A DNA stretch of 64,000 nucleotides from Crotalaria pallida. Taxonomy: Eukaryota; Streptophyta; Magnoliopsida; Fabales; Fabaceae. The stretch covers positions 19,287,501 through 19,351,500 of the forward strand of contig CM075650.1 in NCBI GenBank assembly GCA_037953625.1, in the 5' to 3' direction. The number at the start of each line of letters is the position of its first letter. Position 1 is the first letter of the stretch. A program made the translations under genes and the position numbers. Below the pieces are notes generated by a model. The model saw nothing but the letters and a program-made list of their open reading frames with translations. It did not search any database and had not been told where the DNA came from. Below are positions 22,271 through 33,309 of this stretch, one piece after another.

Positions 22271-23340
22271 TGTTCTGAAAAGAGTTATGTTGCTATTCTG
22301 AGAAAGTTTACGAGATGAGATGTAAGATTGTTGATGCAATCCCAGCTCTGTGCTATGTTAAGAAAAGAAAAGAAAGTAATGTTGTAAATTAGTGGTCGGG
22401 ACTCGTTGAAGGGATGCACCAAGGATGAGCCGACCTTAGGGTAATAACTAAACTCTAAAACTCTTAAAAAGACATTGACGAATGCGGTGAGTAATGAGTG
22501 CGAAGTAGTGGAGAGGAAGATACCATGGGTATCTGGGATACTCAGAAGGAGATTGCATTAGGGGAGGGCAATGATGGTGAAACGTCAAGAAGCCTTGAGT
22601 ACTTTCTAGGTGGAACGAATTCCATATGTGGTAAGGGCAGATCGGTCCGATGCTGTGGTAAGTTCTGCACCCGGAACTGGAATAGTACTGTCACCCCCTA
22701 GATTGCAAATCTTGAACAGTGAGAGGGACTAGAATGGGGCTCTGTGATTTTGCCACTGTACCAGATTTGATTATATGATTTGATTTGAGACTATACCGGA
22801 TTTTCTACAGTTCTCCTAACATTGAGTATTTTGTTGAGACAGCTGTCAAGCCCGCGTGGTCAAGGTCCTGTACTCCTGTTTGCTTCCGACTAGGTTGGGT
22901 GGATGACCGAGGAGATGTAGACGTGTGTGCTAACTGCGAACTAAACTTTTACCTCGATGATATTATGAATTCCCCAATCATCGATGGACGCGAACTCATA
23001 AGACGTAATAAGAGAAGATGAATATTGCAGTAATAAGAAATGATCTCGATATTGAAAAGTGTGGAAAGATGAATGAAACCCTATGAAGATGGAAATGAAT
23101 GAAAGTGAAAGATTCGTAAGATGTGATTGAGAAAAGCATGTGAGAAAGAAAGAATTATATGTCGCAAAGAGATTAATGATGTTGATAAGTGAAAGTAAGC
23201 TTGCGTTGATGAATGATTAATTGATGATGATTATGATTATGAATGTGGTGCTGCATATATGTTATTTAATTTGTTATGTTTGTGTGGTCTTGATATTTTG
23301 CCTATTGTAAACCCACACCATCGACGATGAGTCGTTCGGA

Positions 23341-23526
23341 ATGCTTACTCTCTCCTGCCTCGTTGTTTTGTTGGTGGATGCAGATGCCACAACGAGCAAA
23401 TTTGCGCTAGAGGATCAAAAGAATGCGGAAGGTTTGGTACTACCCGATGACGATGAGAGATTCGATGATGCCGAGGAGTACCCTGAGCTAGAAGGAGTAC
23501 CCGTCAAGGATGGAGATAAAGATTAA
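23341..23526 (+). other. Acidic reading frame near LTR B end
   Basis: This is an open frame of 61 codons whose second half is strongly acidic (PDDDERFDDAEEYPELEG). An AG acceptor-like site (GGTGGATGCAG) lies at about 23370-23380 just before ATGCCACAACGAGC. Acidic frames occur at the matching place in A and C. I do not recognise a family; it is listed because the position and composition recur. Confidence 0.3.
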
Positions 23527-23938
23527 TGTGTAGGCCTAATGTTGAGGTCTCCCTTTTCAGAGTACTGTACTCCCTTAGCAGGTACTTAGACATCATTTGC
23601 TGTATCCACATGTACACCCGAATCATGTTTTCTAAAGCTGAAATAATCAATGCTAAGTTTTCTGGTTAAGAACGAAAGAACTGGGTCTTTAAAACCAAAT
23701 TGGTGAAAGTAAGTTTCAAAGTGCGATGTTTCGTAACATCTCGGTTTGGAACTTGAAGTATAACGTGCGATATGAGAATCAAATTTCTATTGCAAACTAT
23801 TTTGATAAAAGATTTTGGAACTTGGAGATTCTCATGTCCATGTTATGTTATAAAAAAAAAAAAATTGGCCCAAATTTTCACTATATTGAATTAAAGAAAT
23901 TACCTTTTCATGTTGCCAAATCGGGGTGTTACAAAACT

Positions 23939-24274
23939 TACATGCATAAACTCATATGAAATTAAAAGCATGAACTCCTAAAATCCTAGCTATGGCCGAA
24001 TCATCTAGTCAAGAAAAATAACATGCACAAGTTTTTCGAACTCTAAGAATCATGATCAAGATATATAAACAACATGCATCACAAAAACTCTTAAAAATTA
24101 CAAAGCTTCAAAGGTCTCTAAAATTCTTCAAGAAGAAAATCTTCAAAAGTCTTCAACTACCACCAAGACACAATCAATCTTGAAAGAGAATATGAAGAAG
24201 AAGGATGGGTTAACCACCTAGGCTCAAGGATCTTCAAGAAGCAACTATGCTTTGAGAATTTTTTTTCTTGCTTC

Positions 24275-24312
<38 letters not shown>

Positions 24313-25550
24313 AATTCTCTATTTTTTTCTCTCAAGTTCAAGAGCTTGATGTTGCTCTTGAACTAAATATTTAGTGAAAATGAATGGTGAAAAGTGAAGA
24401 ATGAACTAAATGGATTCTATTTATAAGCAAGTCAAGACCATGAGTTTTACCCATTAAAATTTCGGTCCTATGGGTTTGATCCAGGGGTAGTTTTGTACTT
24501 CTAAAATGTTGCATGTGGGTAACTTGCAAGAGTGAGCTTCTTAGGGTGACATGATGAAAATGTCACAACTCACATCATATCAACCTTTGCATGCAAGACT
24601 TCCATTTTCATTTTCTATTTATTTTATTTCATTTTATTTTACTTACCTTAGAAGAAATTAAACTACAAAAATTATACTCCCCTTATCATGTTTTCATGCC
24701 ACACACATATACATATATACACATTGCATCTTATTATTACTATACCATCTTAATAAAATAATTTAATGCAAAAAATTCATACATCATACAAGTATACACA
24801 CACTTCATATCAAACACTCATTCACATTTAAATCAACTTTTATAAAGTTAAACAAAATAATCTTCTTTTCATAAAAAAAGCATCCATATTTATAACTAAA
24901 AACTCCGAAAACACACTTTTTAAGTAAAATAATTAACTGCACTTATTGGCTATAGTTACAGCCCTTATCTTAATTTCTTGAACCATATATTCATACATAC
25001 AACGAATTCTCAAAAGGAAAAGTTTATTGGAGGTCTCTAGCTATTTTAATAATTATAATTTTCAAAATTCGTATTTTACAGACCTGAAAATAATTTTTCA
25101 TAAATCAACCCAGAAAATTATAGAAGTTGCATTTTTAAATAATTCTACGTTTCAATACGATTGTTTTCATATAAAGATCATAATTTTCGGAGTTACGGTT
25201 AAAAAGTTATGAATTTTCAAAGTTTAATAACTCAATAAAACAATTCCTTATTCAATAAGATGACTATTCAAAATGACTAAAAGTATCTTTCATGAAAACA
25301 CCTTAAAAATATCAATATATAAGACTTTACTTGAAAATACTTATTGTACATATTATATATATATATATATTAACAAAACCTTGTCAAATAACCACATCAA
25401 AATCATACTTTAAATAAAATATATTTGAAATGCTACTTTATCAATCAGGCATTTATTTATTTTATTTTTAAAATACTCTTATTTACAAAAATATATTGTA
25501 AAATAATATTTTATTATTTAAAATATACGAGGATTTTGATGGGTGTTACA
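23939..25550 (-). mobile_element. LTR A, 5' piece (U3 and TATA)
   Basis: Read on the minus strand this is the start of LTR A (TGTAACACCC at 25550). It holds the conserved U3 string TTTTTAACCGTAACTCCG (about 25187-25207) shared with B at about 18757, a TATA box near 24418-24427, and a leader with a (CT)n run (24273-24309). An (AT)n run lies at about 25350-25370. No gene is present. Confidence 0.7.
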
Positions 25551-25555
25551 ATTTG

Positions 25556-26651
25556 CCTCTCAAGATCCCTCATTTGATAGCCTTCCAAGAGATACCTCAC
25601 CCTTGTTATGTAATCCTCTTGATCTTCTAATCCTCCACTTGAAAGAACCTCTTTCAAAACTAAGAATCTCTTAGATTTTCTCTTTACCCAAATGGATACC
25701 TCACCACTACTCCTCTTCAATTGCTTGATGATACCTCACACTAAGACTTCTACACTTGCTTGATGATACCTCACACCAAGACTTTTCTCTTGTTGGTGAT
25801 GCCTCACACCAATGAAATACAATCTTTGTTGTTTTCTATAACTCACACCTTATTTCCAGATTGAAACAACTCTTAATCAGCACTTGAATCTAATTCTTGA
25901 ATCTCAAAGATGAACTTTTAACAATGATGAACAATGAGATCAAGAATGAAGAAAGATATGAAAATATGAAGTTTCTCTTTTGAATCTTTGGAAAATTATG
26001 GCTTTTGGTTTTTTAGTGTTATTGAATGGTAATTCTATATGAAAACTCTCTGAAATGTGCCCTTATAATAATGGGTAATGATGAATCAAGTCGGTTACAA
26101 AGTTTGTTAAAGTTTCCAACTGTTTTGACCATATCCAATACATTTAATCGATTAAATAACCATTTAATCGGTTAACGAATTTTAAAAATGTTGTATCTGA
26201 TAAAATTTACACTGTTTAATCGATTAAATTACCATTTAATCGATTAAATCAAGTTAAAAAATCCTGGAAAAATAGAAAAACAGTTTTAAATGCAAAATCA
26301 AATATGCATCTTTTTCCCAAAGCCTTTGCTAATTATTTTCCAAATATTATGATGCGTTAAAAATGTTTTCAAGATGTTTTCAAAATATATGCATCATTTT
26401 CCAAAACTTGGTTTTTGTAATGACTCAAAATTCATGATTGTTTAAAAGTAAATTCATTACCTAATCCTTGACTCTACCCAAGCAACTAACTTAAGAACTT
26501 TAATAGAATATAAAAATAAGAATATGCCCTTATAGAAACTTGCTCCTTGAGTCTTCTTCTTTGTTGTTGTCTGTTGGTTTTTCTCCTTTGTAATTTTAAT
26601 GCTTCGACACAATTTTCTTCATCAAAACTCATGCAAAGCATTTGCTCCACA
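25556..26651 (-). mobile_element. Sirevirus-like solo LTR, 5' part
   Basis: This is the 5' half of the split solo LTR. On the minus strand it starts TGTGGAGCAAATGC at 26651 and contains a GTTTTGATG string similar to the Sire1 LTR start. It has a palindrome cluster at 26146-26245 and a TATA-like TATTATAAGG at 26062-26071. It continues to 25556, where LTR A interrupts it. Degenerate repeats around GATACCTCAC lie at 25590-25810. Confidence 0.75.
26146..26245 (-). promoter_or_regulatory. AATCGATT cluster upstream of solo-LTR TATA
   Basis: Octamers start at 26146 (AATCGATT), 26166 (AATCGGTT), 26218 and 26238 (both AATCGATT). Spacings are 20, 52 and 20 bp. The TATA-like box at 26062-26071 lies downstream on the minus strand, about 75 bp away. 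Confidence 0.75.
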
Positions 26652-27316
26652 AATAATATATAATATTTGTTTTTTGTCTTTTTTTTTTTTGAAAAATGTT
26701 GTGTTATTATGGTTAAATAAAAAATATTGAAATTACATTTCTACAACATTATTGAAATGAATTTGAGTCAAAAAGTACATCATGATATAATATTGATGTT
26801 TTTTCTTATGATTCTTATGAGTCATGTTCAACCTTTGTTGTGGATTCCCATTGAAGTCATTTTCATGAATTGTATTCCAGGATAAATTGTTTTTAATACA
26901 TTATTATTTCAAAATGTTAGATTATATGTTTTCACAAGCTCGACATCACGATCGAGAAAGTGTATTTTTAGTTCGACAATTATTTTGTACTTAAGGAATA
27001 TTTAAGATTCCTTAGTTAAATTGACCCTTTTAAACTAATTAGGCTGGACTTGATTTTCAATTCTTTTATCTGATTCAATGACTTTTATAATAAAAATCAT
27101 TTTAACGACAATTGCTTTTCTATAAAAGCAATTTAGAAATAAACTTAATTCCTTTTAATCTTAAAGTTCCAAACGATATTGTCTAGCTACACTGTATGTA
27201 TTGTCTTAAATATATGATAGTATTTCACGGACATGCATCTCCTTGCTTTCTTTTCCATTTAATCGTGGCCTCTTAGTTGTGTTTGTTTGCCAAATAGGTT
27301 GTAATAATCCATGTTG
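26652..27316. repeat. Tandem host repeat, copy 1 (right part)
   Basis: This continues copy 1 after the solo LTR. It matches 38410-39072 in copy 2 and, up to GGCTGGACT, 50900-51310 in copy 3. It ends at the insertion point of E, within CAAATAGGTT...AATCCATG. No gene is seen. Confidence 0.8.
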
Positions 27317-27782
27317 TGATTGTAGTCTAATATATGATATTTTCCAATGGATTTTATACCGTTTTAACTTAATTTTTGTTTGATTTTCTTTGCAAGTTAG
27401 TAAATTTTAGGTTTAGTGTCAATACCATTACTCTGGGTATTTTTATGTGATTTCAGGTGAGTTTTGATGATTAAAGGAGGAAAGAAGAAAATAAAATCAA
27501 AGGTTTAGTGTCAATACCATTACTCTGGGTATTTTTATGTGATTTCAGGTGAGTTTTGATGATTAAAGGAGGAAAGAAGAAAATAAAATCAAAGAAGATA
27601 GAAGATTATAGATAGAAGATAGAAGATAACAAATTAGAGATAGAAGATTAAATCTGAAGACTACTTTCTAGTTTTGGATCTATCTTTATCTCAATTAGAT
27701 AAAATAGATAAAATCTAATTTCCTGTTGGAGATAAGAAATTTAATCTTCTAATTTATTATTTATAGATCTCCATTCATTGGG

Positions 27783-27828
<46 letters not shown>

Positions 27829-28625
27829 CTAGAGATCATAGCACATCCTTCTTAGAGAGAACCATTACTCCTTCTTCTTATTCATCAATTCTCATGTATT
27901 CCTTTGGTATTATGGACTCTATGAACAGCTAATTTTCCCATTGGGATTGAACACACCATCAAACTCATGTGTATTCGGTGATGTAATCGTACTTTTATTC
28001 ATCTATTCAATTATTGGAATTTCTATTCTACTCTTAATGTCTGCAATTATTTGATCAATATTTGCTTAATCTAGGTTTTTAGCTTTGACTGGAAAGTAGA
28101 GTTTTAAACTTGATTTGAATAGAAATACTTGGCTTATTGTTATGCTAGGAATAGATAATAATAGATCAATTGCTTTTAATGCTTGGTTTTAATGCTGGGT
28201 ATTCTCTTGAATGTGCAAGGAATTGACATTCAAGGGAATTATCTTAGAATTTTATATGCAAGGAATTGATATAATTGAATTTAGTGCATTGCATCAATAA
28301 TTGTTTAGTGAATAAAGTACTTATCATTGAATTACCAACGAGTGTGATCGGTAAGGTTCAATTCCCGTTTTTCCCATCAATTCAATTACTGTTTTGTTGT
28401 TTTTATTTAATTCAAGTTATTTTCATTGTTTTTATTTATTTCAAGTTATTTCCATTAGTTTCATAATTATTTTAATTCACAAATTAGTTTAGAATTACTT
28501 AATTTTACACACGCTTAATTAAAATGATTATTAGAGAATTAATAGAACCACCAATTCCCTGTGGATCGATACTCACTTCTACTATATACAAGTTGTGTTC
28601 TGGTGTTTAATCGGAATATACAACA
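27317..28625 (+). repeat. E 5' LTR
   Basis: Runs from TGATTGTAGTC to ATATACAACA. It carries a 92-bp tandem duplication (27410-27501 and 27502-27593) and a (TA)n expansion (about 27786-27825), both absent from the 3' LTR. These account for its extra length. Confidence 0.92.
27410..27593 (+). repeat. 92-bp tandem duplication in E 5' LTR
   Basis: Two adjacent, apparently identical copies begin GGTTTAGTGTCAATACC and end AAAATAAAATCAAA. The 3' LTR (about 35905-35993) has one copy. The duplication therefore arose after insertion, or was lost from the other LTR. Confidence 0.9.
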
Positions 28626-28631
28626 AGTTTT

Positions 28632-28649
28632 TGGCGCCGTTGCCGGGGA
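28632..28649 (+). promoter_or_regulatory. Primer-binding site (tRNA-Asp)
   Basis: TGGCGCCGTTGCCGGGGA begins six bases after the LTR end. It is complementary to the 3' end of plant tRNA-Asp(GTC), a primer choice typical of Athila-lineage elements. Confidence 0.88.
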
Positions 28650-28930
28650 ATTGCATCGTTTCTATTTATTTTTGAAAATTATTTTATTAAGCAAGTGTTT
28701 TAGTGGTAACTTTGTACTTGACCTGTTTTGATCTTTGCTCTAGTGTTTTGCGTTTTATGTTATTGCGAGGCCAGGTGAACTCAGATAATTTGGAATTTGA
28801 CCAAGAAATCGAGAAGACAGCCAAGGAGAACAGAAAAAGAGCAAAAGAAAGGAAGCGAAGATCTCAGCAAGAAGGTGCAAGTTCACTTGATCAAAAGTTT
28901 GAAAGAGTTTCAGAAGTTGATCCGAAAGAG

Positions 28931-29932
28931 ATGGCAGAAGGAGAAAATCTGAATGGAAGAGGTCCTCCTCCTTCTCCGAGAAGAACCCTTGGTGATCATT
29001 ATATGCATAAAGGGCAAGGACCTAAACACTTCTAAAGTATTCTCATTCCACAAGCTCATAGGGGTGTTGAAATCAAAGGGCATTATCTCAATTTGGTCAG
29101 TTCAAGGACATTTGCTGGTTTAGATTATGAAGAACCTTACAAACATCTATCCCCTTTCTATGAGTTGTGTGGAACAATGGGCTTTTCTGAAGAAGAAGAG
29201 GAAGCAGCTTTTCTGAAATTGTTTCCCTTTTCCTTAATTGGGGAAGCAAAGGATTGGCTGAGATCTCATCCACATCACAGCTTGACATCTTGGGATGATG
29301 TTGAGGAGAAGTTCCTGATCCAATTCTTTCCACCAACCAGATTTATCAGTGCCAAGTCAGACATTTCATCATTCAGGCAAGGATTAGATGAATCATTCTA
29401 TTCAGCATGGGAGAGATACAAGTCTTTGCTTAGAAAGTGTCCGAAACATGGTTTTGAAGATGTTGACCAATTGAATATCTTTTGCAATGGTCTGAGGCCC
29501 GATACTAAGATGTTAGTGGATGCTGCAGCTGGAGGAACAGTTATGTCTGCTGATGTTGAACGTGCCACTTTGATTATTAATTCACTAGCTATTACAGACC
29601 AGCAGGCTCAACATAATAGGAGTTCATCAGTTCAAAAGAAAGGGGAGTTGGAACTAACTGCGTCTGATGCACTCTTAGCATAGAATAAGATTCTTACTCA
29701 ACAAATAGAGGCTATTACAAAGCAGATGTCAAAGCTCCCTGAGCAAATAAATGCAGTAAATTCTAATCAGGTAGCACCAAAAGTGCCTAGTTGTAACTTT
29801 TGTGGAGGCGACCATCCATCTAGAAATTGTTCTCAACCTGGGACTACTCAACAACAAGAGGTTCAATATGTCAACAACCAAGGCAGACAGGGGAATTTCT
29901 CTAACAATGCCCCTTCTGCTAATGCTCAATAA
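28931..29932 (+). pseudogene. gag: E gag (nonsense-mutated)
   Basis: The likely start is the ATG at 28931 (MAEGENLNGRGPPPSP). The frame stays open apart from stops at 29033, 29681 and 29930. The core at 29093-29683 is a retrotransposon gag domain (YELCGTMGFSEEEEE, LIGEAKDWLRSHP, FLIQFFPPTRF). A zinc knuckle CNFCGGDHPSRNC follows at about 29791-29829. Each stop could arise by a single C-to-T change from a sense codon. After 29932 a Q/P/F-rich linker continues in decayed form to about 30290. Confidence 0.88.
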
Positions 29933-30299
29933 GGATGGAAGGCTAATCAGAATCAGAATAGACAACCTCCCTTCCAGCAACAACCTTTCCAACACCAGTT
30001 TCCATTTCCACCACAATTTCCTCAGCAGCAATTTCAACCACAACCACCTTACCAACAACAGTTTCAGCAGCAACAACCGTTTAAGCCAAATTATTCTCCT
30101 GCTCCAGATAAAACATCAAAGGTAGAGGATACTTTGGAGAAGTTTATGCAAGCTTCCATGGCAAACCAGAAGAATGCTGATGCTTCAATCAGAAACTTGG
30201 AGACTCAAGTGGGGCAACTAGCGAAACAGTTGGCTGAGCAAAATCAGAATCAAAGCCACTTCTCAGCCAATACTCAAACCAACCCAAAGGAGTAGTGCA

Positions 30300-30686
30300 A
30301 GTCTATCACCACAAGAAGCGGTAAGGAGATTGGTGAGGGAATTGGGGATAATTTTTATGATGAGGGGGATGAGAAAGAAAAACAAAAAGAGAGTGAGAAA
30401 AGTGAGCCTGAAAAAGAAAAAGAAAAAAAGTGTAAAAAAGGTGAGCATGAGAGAAAAAAGAGAATGATAGTTTGCTCCAATTGAAGAATCTGCCTTACCC
30501 CAAGAATCCTTCAAGGAAAGATACTGAGAGGCAGTACACAAGATTCATGGACATCTTCAAGCGGCTACAAATCAACATTTCTTTCATGGAAACAATGGAG
30601 CAGATGCCAACTTATGCAAAATTTATGAAAGAACTCCTCACCAAGAAAAGAAGATTCTTAGAGGAAACAGTGGAACTTGAAGCAGG
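30300..30686 (+). pseudogene. E gag-protease linker, decayed
   Basis: Frame-broken sequence includes ITTRSGKEIGEGIGDN (about 30306-30350), an E/K-rich stretch, and LKNLPYPKNPSRKDTERQYTRFMDIFKRLQINISFMETMEQMPTYAKF-type sequence starting 30479. In Athila-lineage polyproteins this lies just before the protease. Confidence 0.7.
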
Positions 30687-31242
30687 ATGCAGTGCAATTA
30701 TTCAAAAGGTAGTGCCTCAAAATCTAAAGATCCTAGTAGTTTCACCGTTCCGGTCACCATTGGTACCTTGCCAGTGCGAAAGGCGCTACTTGATCTAGGC
30801 GCTAGTATCAATTTGATGCCCTTGGCCATGCTTAAAAGAATTGGTAATCTGGAGATTCGCCCAACCAAGATAACATTGTAGTTGGCGGACAGGTCATTGA
30901 AGTTTCCTTATGGTATTGCTGAAGATGTACTAGTGAAAGTTGATAAGTTCGTATTTCCTGTGGATTTTGTTGTAATGGACATAGAAGAAGATGCAAAAAG
31001 TACCACTCATCCTTGGAAGACCATTCATGAAGACTGTCAAAGTTATTATTGATGATGATGATGGCAAATTGAAAATGAGAGTTCAAGATGATGAGATCAA
31101 CTTTAATGTGTTTGAAGCAATCCGGCATCCAAAGGACAAGCAACAATGCTATCGGATGGATATTATTGATGAGGTCTTTCTTTCAGCAACGAAGCAACTA
31201 TTCAAGGCAAGCCCATTAGAAAAGGCCTTGATTGATGCATGA
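30687..31242 (+). pseudogene. E aspartic protease, decayed
   Basis: The segment VPVTIGTLPVRKALLDLGAS (30745-30804), continuing INLMPLAMLKRIG, is the Athila-type retropepsin, with DLGAS in place of the usual DTGAS. The frame then shifts; 30991-31242 continues with LILGRPFMKTVKVIID and NVFEAIRHP, the end of the domain. Confidence 0.85.
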
Positions 31243-31341
31243 GATGATATGAATGAAGAAGAGGAGAAATAAATTGATGAATGCCTCAAGGAATTAGATG
31301 CTGCAAAAGAGCTTCCATCACAAGAAGCTCAGATTGAAAAG

Positions 31342-32532
31342 TTGCCACAAGATCTCAAGGCTGATGACCATAAAATGGAATTGAAGATTCTACCTTCGCA
31401 CTTGAAGTATGTATTTCTTTCCGGTGAAGGTAACAAACATGTGGTCATCAGTAACACCTTGTCCACTCTGGAAGAAGAGAAACTTATTGCAGTCCTAAAA
31501 GCAAATGAAGGAGCTATTGGCTGGACTTTGTCCGACCTCAAGGGTATTAGTCCATCCTACTGCATGCACAAGATTCATATGGAACAGGATTTTAAGCCTA
31601 TAGCTCAACCTCAGCGGAGACTGAATCCTACTATGAAAGAAGTGGTGAAGAAAGAAGTCATGAAGCTCTTGGAAGCCGGGATGATCTATCCGATATCTGA
31701 CAGTACTTGGGTGAGTCCAGTCCAGGTAGTCCCTAAGAAAGGTGGGATGACAGTCCTCAAGAATGAAAAGAATGAATTGATTCCAACTAGAACAGTCATA
31801 GGTTGGCGGATGTGTATTGATTATAGGAAGCTCAACCAAGCTACTAGGAAAGACCATTTTCCTTTGCCTTTCATGGATCAAATGTTGGAGAGATTAGCTG
31901 GGCAAGCATTTTATTGCTTTCTGGATGAGTATTTAGGTTATAATCAGATAGCTGTTGATCCAGAAGACCAAGAGAAGACTGCCTTCACATGCCCTTTTGG
32001 TGTTTTCGCTTACAGGAAGATGTCATTTGGGCTATGTAATGCACCTGCTACTTTTCAGAGGTGTATGCTTGCCATTTTTTCAGACTTAGTGGAACAATGT
32101 ATAGAAGTGTTCATGGATGACTTCTCAGTTTTTGGGAAGTCATTTGATCATTGTTTGGAGAATCTGAACACCGTACTGAAGCGGTGTGTGGAGACTAATT
32201 TGGTCTTGAATTGGGAGAAGTGTCACTTCATCGTCACAGAGGGGATTGTGCTTGGACACAAGATTTCAGCTAGGGGTAGTGAGGTTGACAGAGCAAAGAT
32301 AGAAGTGATTGAGAAGTTACCTCCACCAACCAGTGTGAAGGGAATCAGAAGTTTCCTTGGACATGCTGGCTTCTATCGGCAGTTCATTAAAGACTTTTCA
32401 CAGATTGCCAAGCCTCTTAGCAACTTGCTGGTAAAAGATGTGTTATTTGATTTTAATTCTGAATGTTTACATGCCTTTAATCTTTTAAAGCAAAAATTAA
32501 CTTCAGCACCTGTTATGGTTGCCCCTGCTTGA
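31342..32532 (+). pseudogene. E reverse transcriptase, mutated
   Basis: This is a 396-codon open stretch with the RT core: KEVMKLLEAGMIYPISDSTWVSPVQVVPKKGG, WRMCIDYRKLNQATRKDHFPLPF, QEKTAFTCPFGVFAYRKMSFGLCNAPATFQRCM, and the catalytic box VFMDDFSVFG (about 32108-32137). Then GHAGFYRQFIKDFSQIAKPL. The normally conserved YCFLDGYSGYNQI region reads YCFLDEYLGYNQI, with two changes at conserved sites. It stops at 32530 with a TGA one change from CGA. Confidence 0.92.
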
Positions 32533-32550
32533 CATCTTGATTTTGAACTT

Positions 32551-33240
32551 ATGTGTGATGCTAGTGATTATGCAATAGGGGCTGTGCTAAGACAGCGTAG
32601 ATCTAAATTTTTTCATGCTATACATTATGCTGGCAAAGTTTTAAATGAAGCACAAATTAATTATGCAACAACTAAGAAAGAATTGCTAGCCATTGTGTAT
32701 GCTTTGGAAAAATTTAGATCTTACTTGATAGGGTCTAAGGTTATTATTTATATTGATCACGCTGCCATCAAGTATTTTTTGGCTAAATCGGATTCTAAGC
32801 CAAGACTCATTCGTTGGGTCTTGTTATTGCAAGAATTTGATTTAATCATCAAAGACAAGAAAGGCAGCGAGAATTTTGTTGCTGACCATCTATCAAGGTT
32901 GATTAACAGGGAAGTGACAGGAAAGGAAATGGAGATTCAAGAGCAATTCCATGATGAAAAACTACTTCTAGTGCAAGAGAGGTCGTGGTTTGCTGACATG
33001 GCCAATTTCAAAGCTGCAGGTGTCATTCTAGAGGATTTAAATTGGCATCAAAAGAAGAAATTCCTAAGAGATGCAACTCAATACATATGGGATGACCCCT
33101 ATCTCTTCAAGATAGGAGCTGATGGTTTGCTAAGAAGGTGTGTAGCATCAGAGGAATCCAAAAGCATCCTGTGGCATTGTCACAATTCTCCTTATGGTGG
33201 GCATTTTAATAGAGAAATGACCGCTGCCAAAGTCCTTTAG
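32551..33240 (+). pseudogene. E RNase H and integrase zinc region
   Basis: The same frame continues after the stop with RNase H: CDASDYAIGAVLRQR, TTKKELLAIVYALEKFR, IYIDHAAIKYFLA, KGSENFVADHLSRL. The integrase zinc-binding part follows (LWHCHNSPYGGHFNREMTA), ending at a TAG at 33238. The expected CNNC half lies just beyond (CNNCQMTG, about 33296-33319). Confidence 0.9.
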
Positions 33241-33309
33241 TGTGGGTTTTATTGGCCTTCACTATTCAAAGATTCCCACTTCCATGCCCAACAGTGCAAC
33301 AATTGTCAA

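Larger units (their letters stand above)
18461..23933 (+). mobile_element. Solo LTR 'B', gypsy-type, 5.5 kb
   Basis: This segment starts TGTGACATTC and ends CGGGGTGTTACA, and is flanked by AAACT at 18456-18460 and 23934-23938. It contains no gag, pol or primer site and no internal long direct repeat, so it reads as a solo LTR. A strong TATA box is at 19242-19250, followed by a (GA)n leader. Its family is that of A, in inverted orientation. The length is large even for gypsy LTRs; Ogre- or Tekay-type elements are candidates, and the TGTAACAC/GTGTTACA termini are like those of D. Confidence 0.75.
2747..25550 (-). mobile_element. Gypsy-type long LTR 'A' with nested insertions
   Basis: This is the outer insertion of the nest. 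It begins on the minus strand with TGTAACACCC at 25550 and ends with GGGCTGTTACA at 2747. It is flanked by the 5-bp duplication ATTTG (2742-2746 and 25551-25555). Its own sequence is in three pieces: 23939-25550, 15840-18460 and 2747-6849. The gaps are B (18461-23933) and Sire1 (6850-15834); a further LTR, C, probably sits inside the left piece. A is the same family as B in inverted orientation. Matches include the U3 string TTTTTAACCGTAACTCCG in both, and 16020-16400 reverse-complementing to 22500-22960. No gag or pol is present, so it is best read as a decayed solo LTR of a gypsy element, probably Tekay-like by analogy with D. Confidence 0.65.

Noticed and set aside
29729..30125. Leucine-rich minus-strand and shifted plus-strand frames in E
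   Set aside because: They are shadows of the Q/P/F-rich gag linker (CAACAA and TTCCAA repeats).
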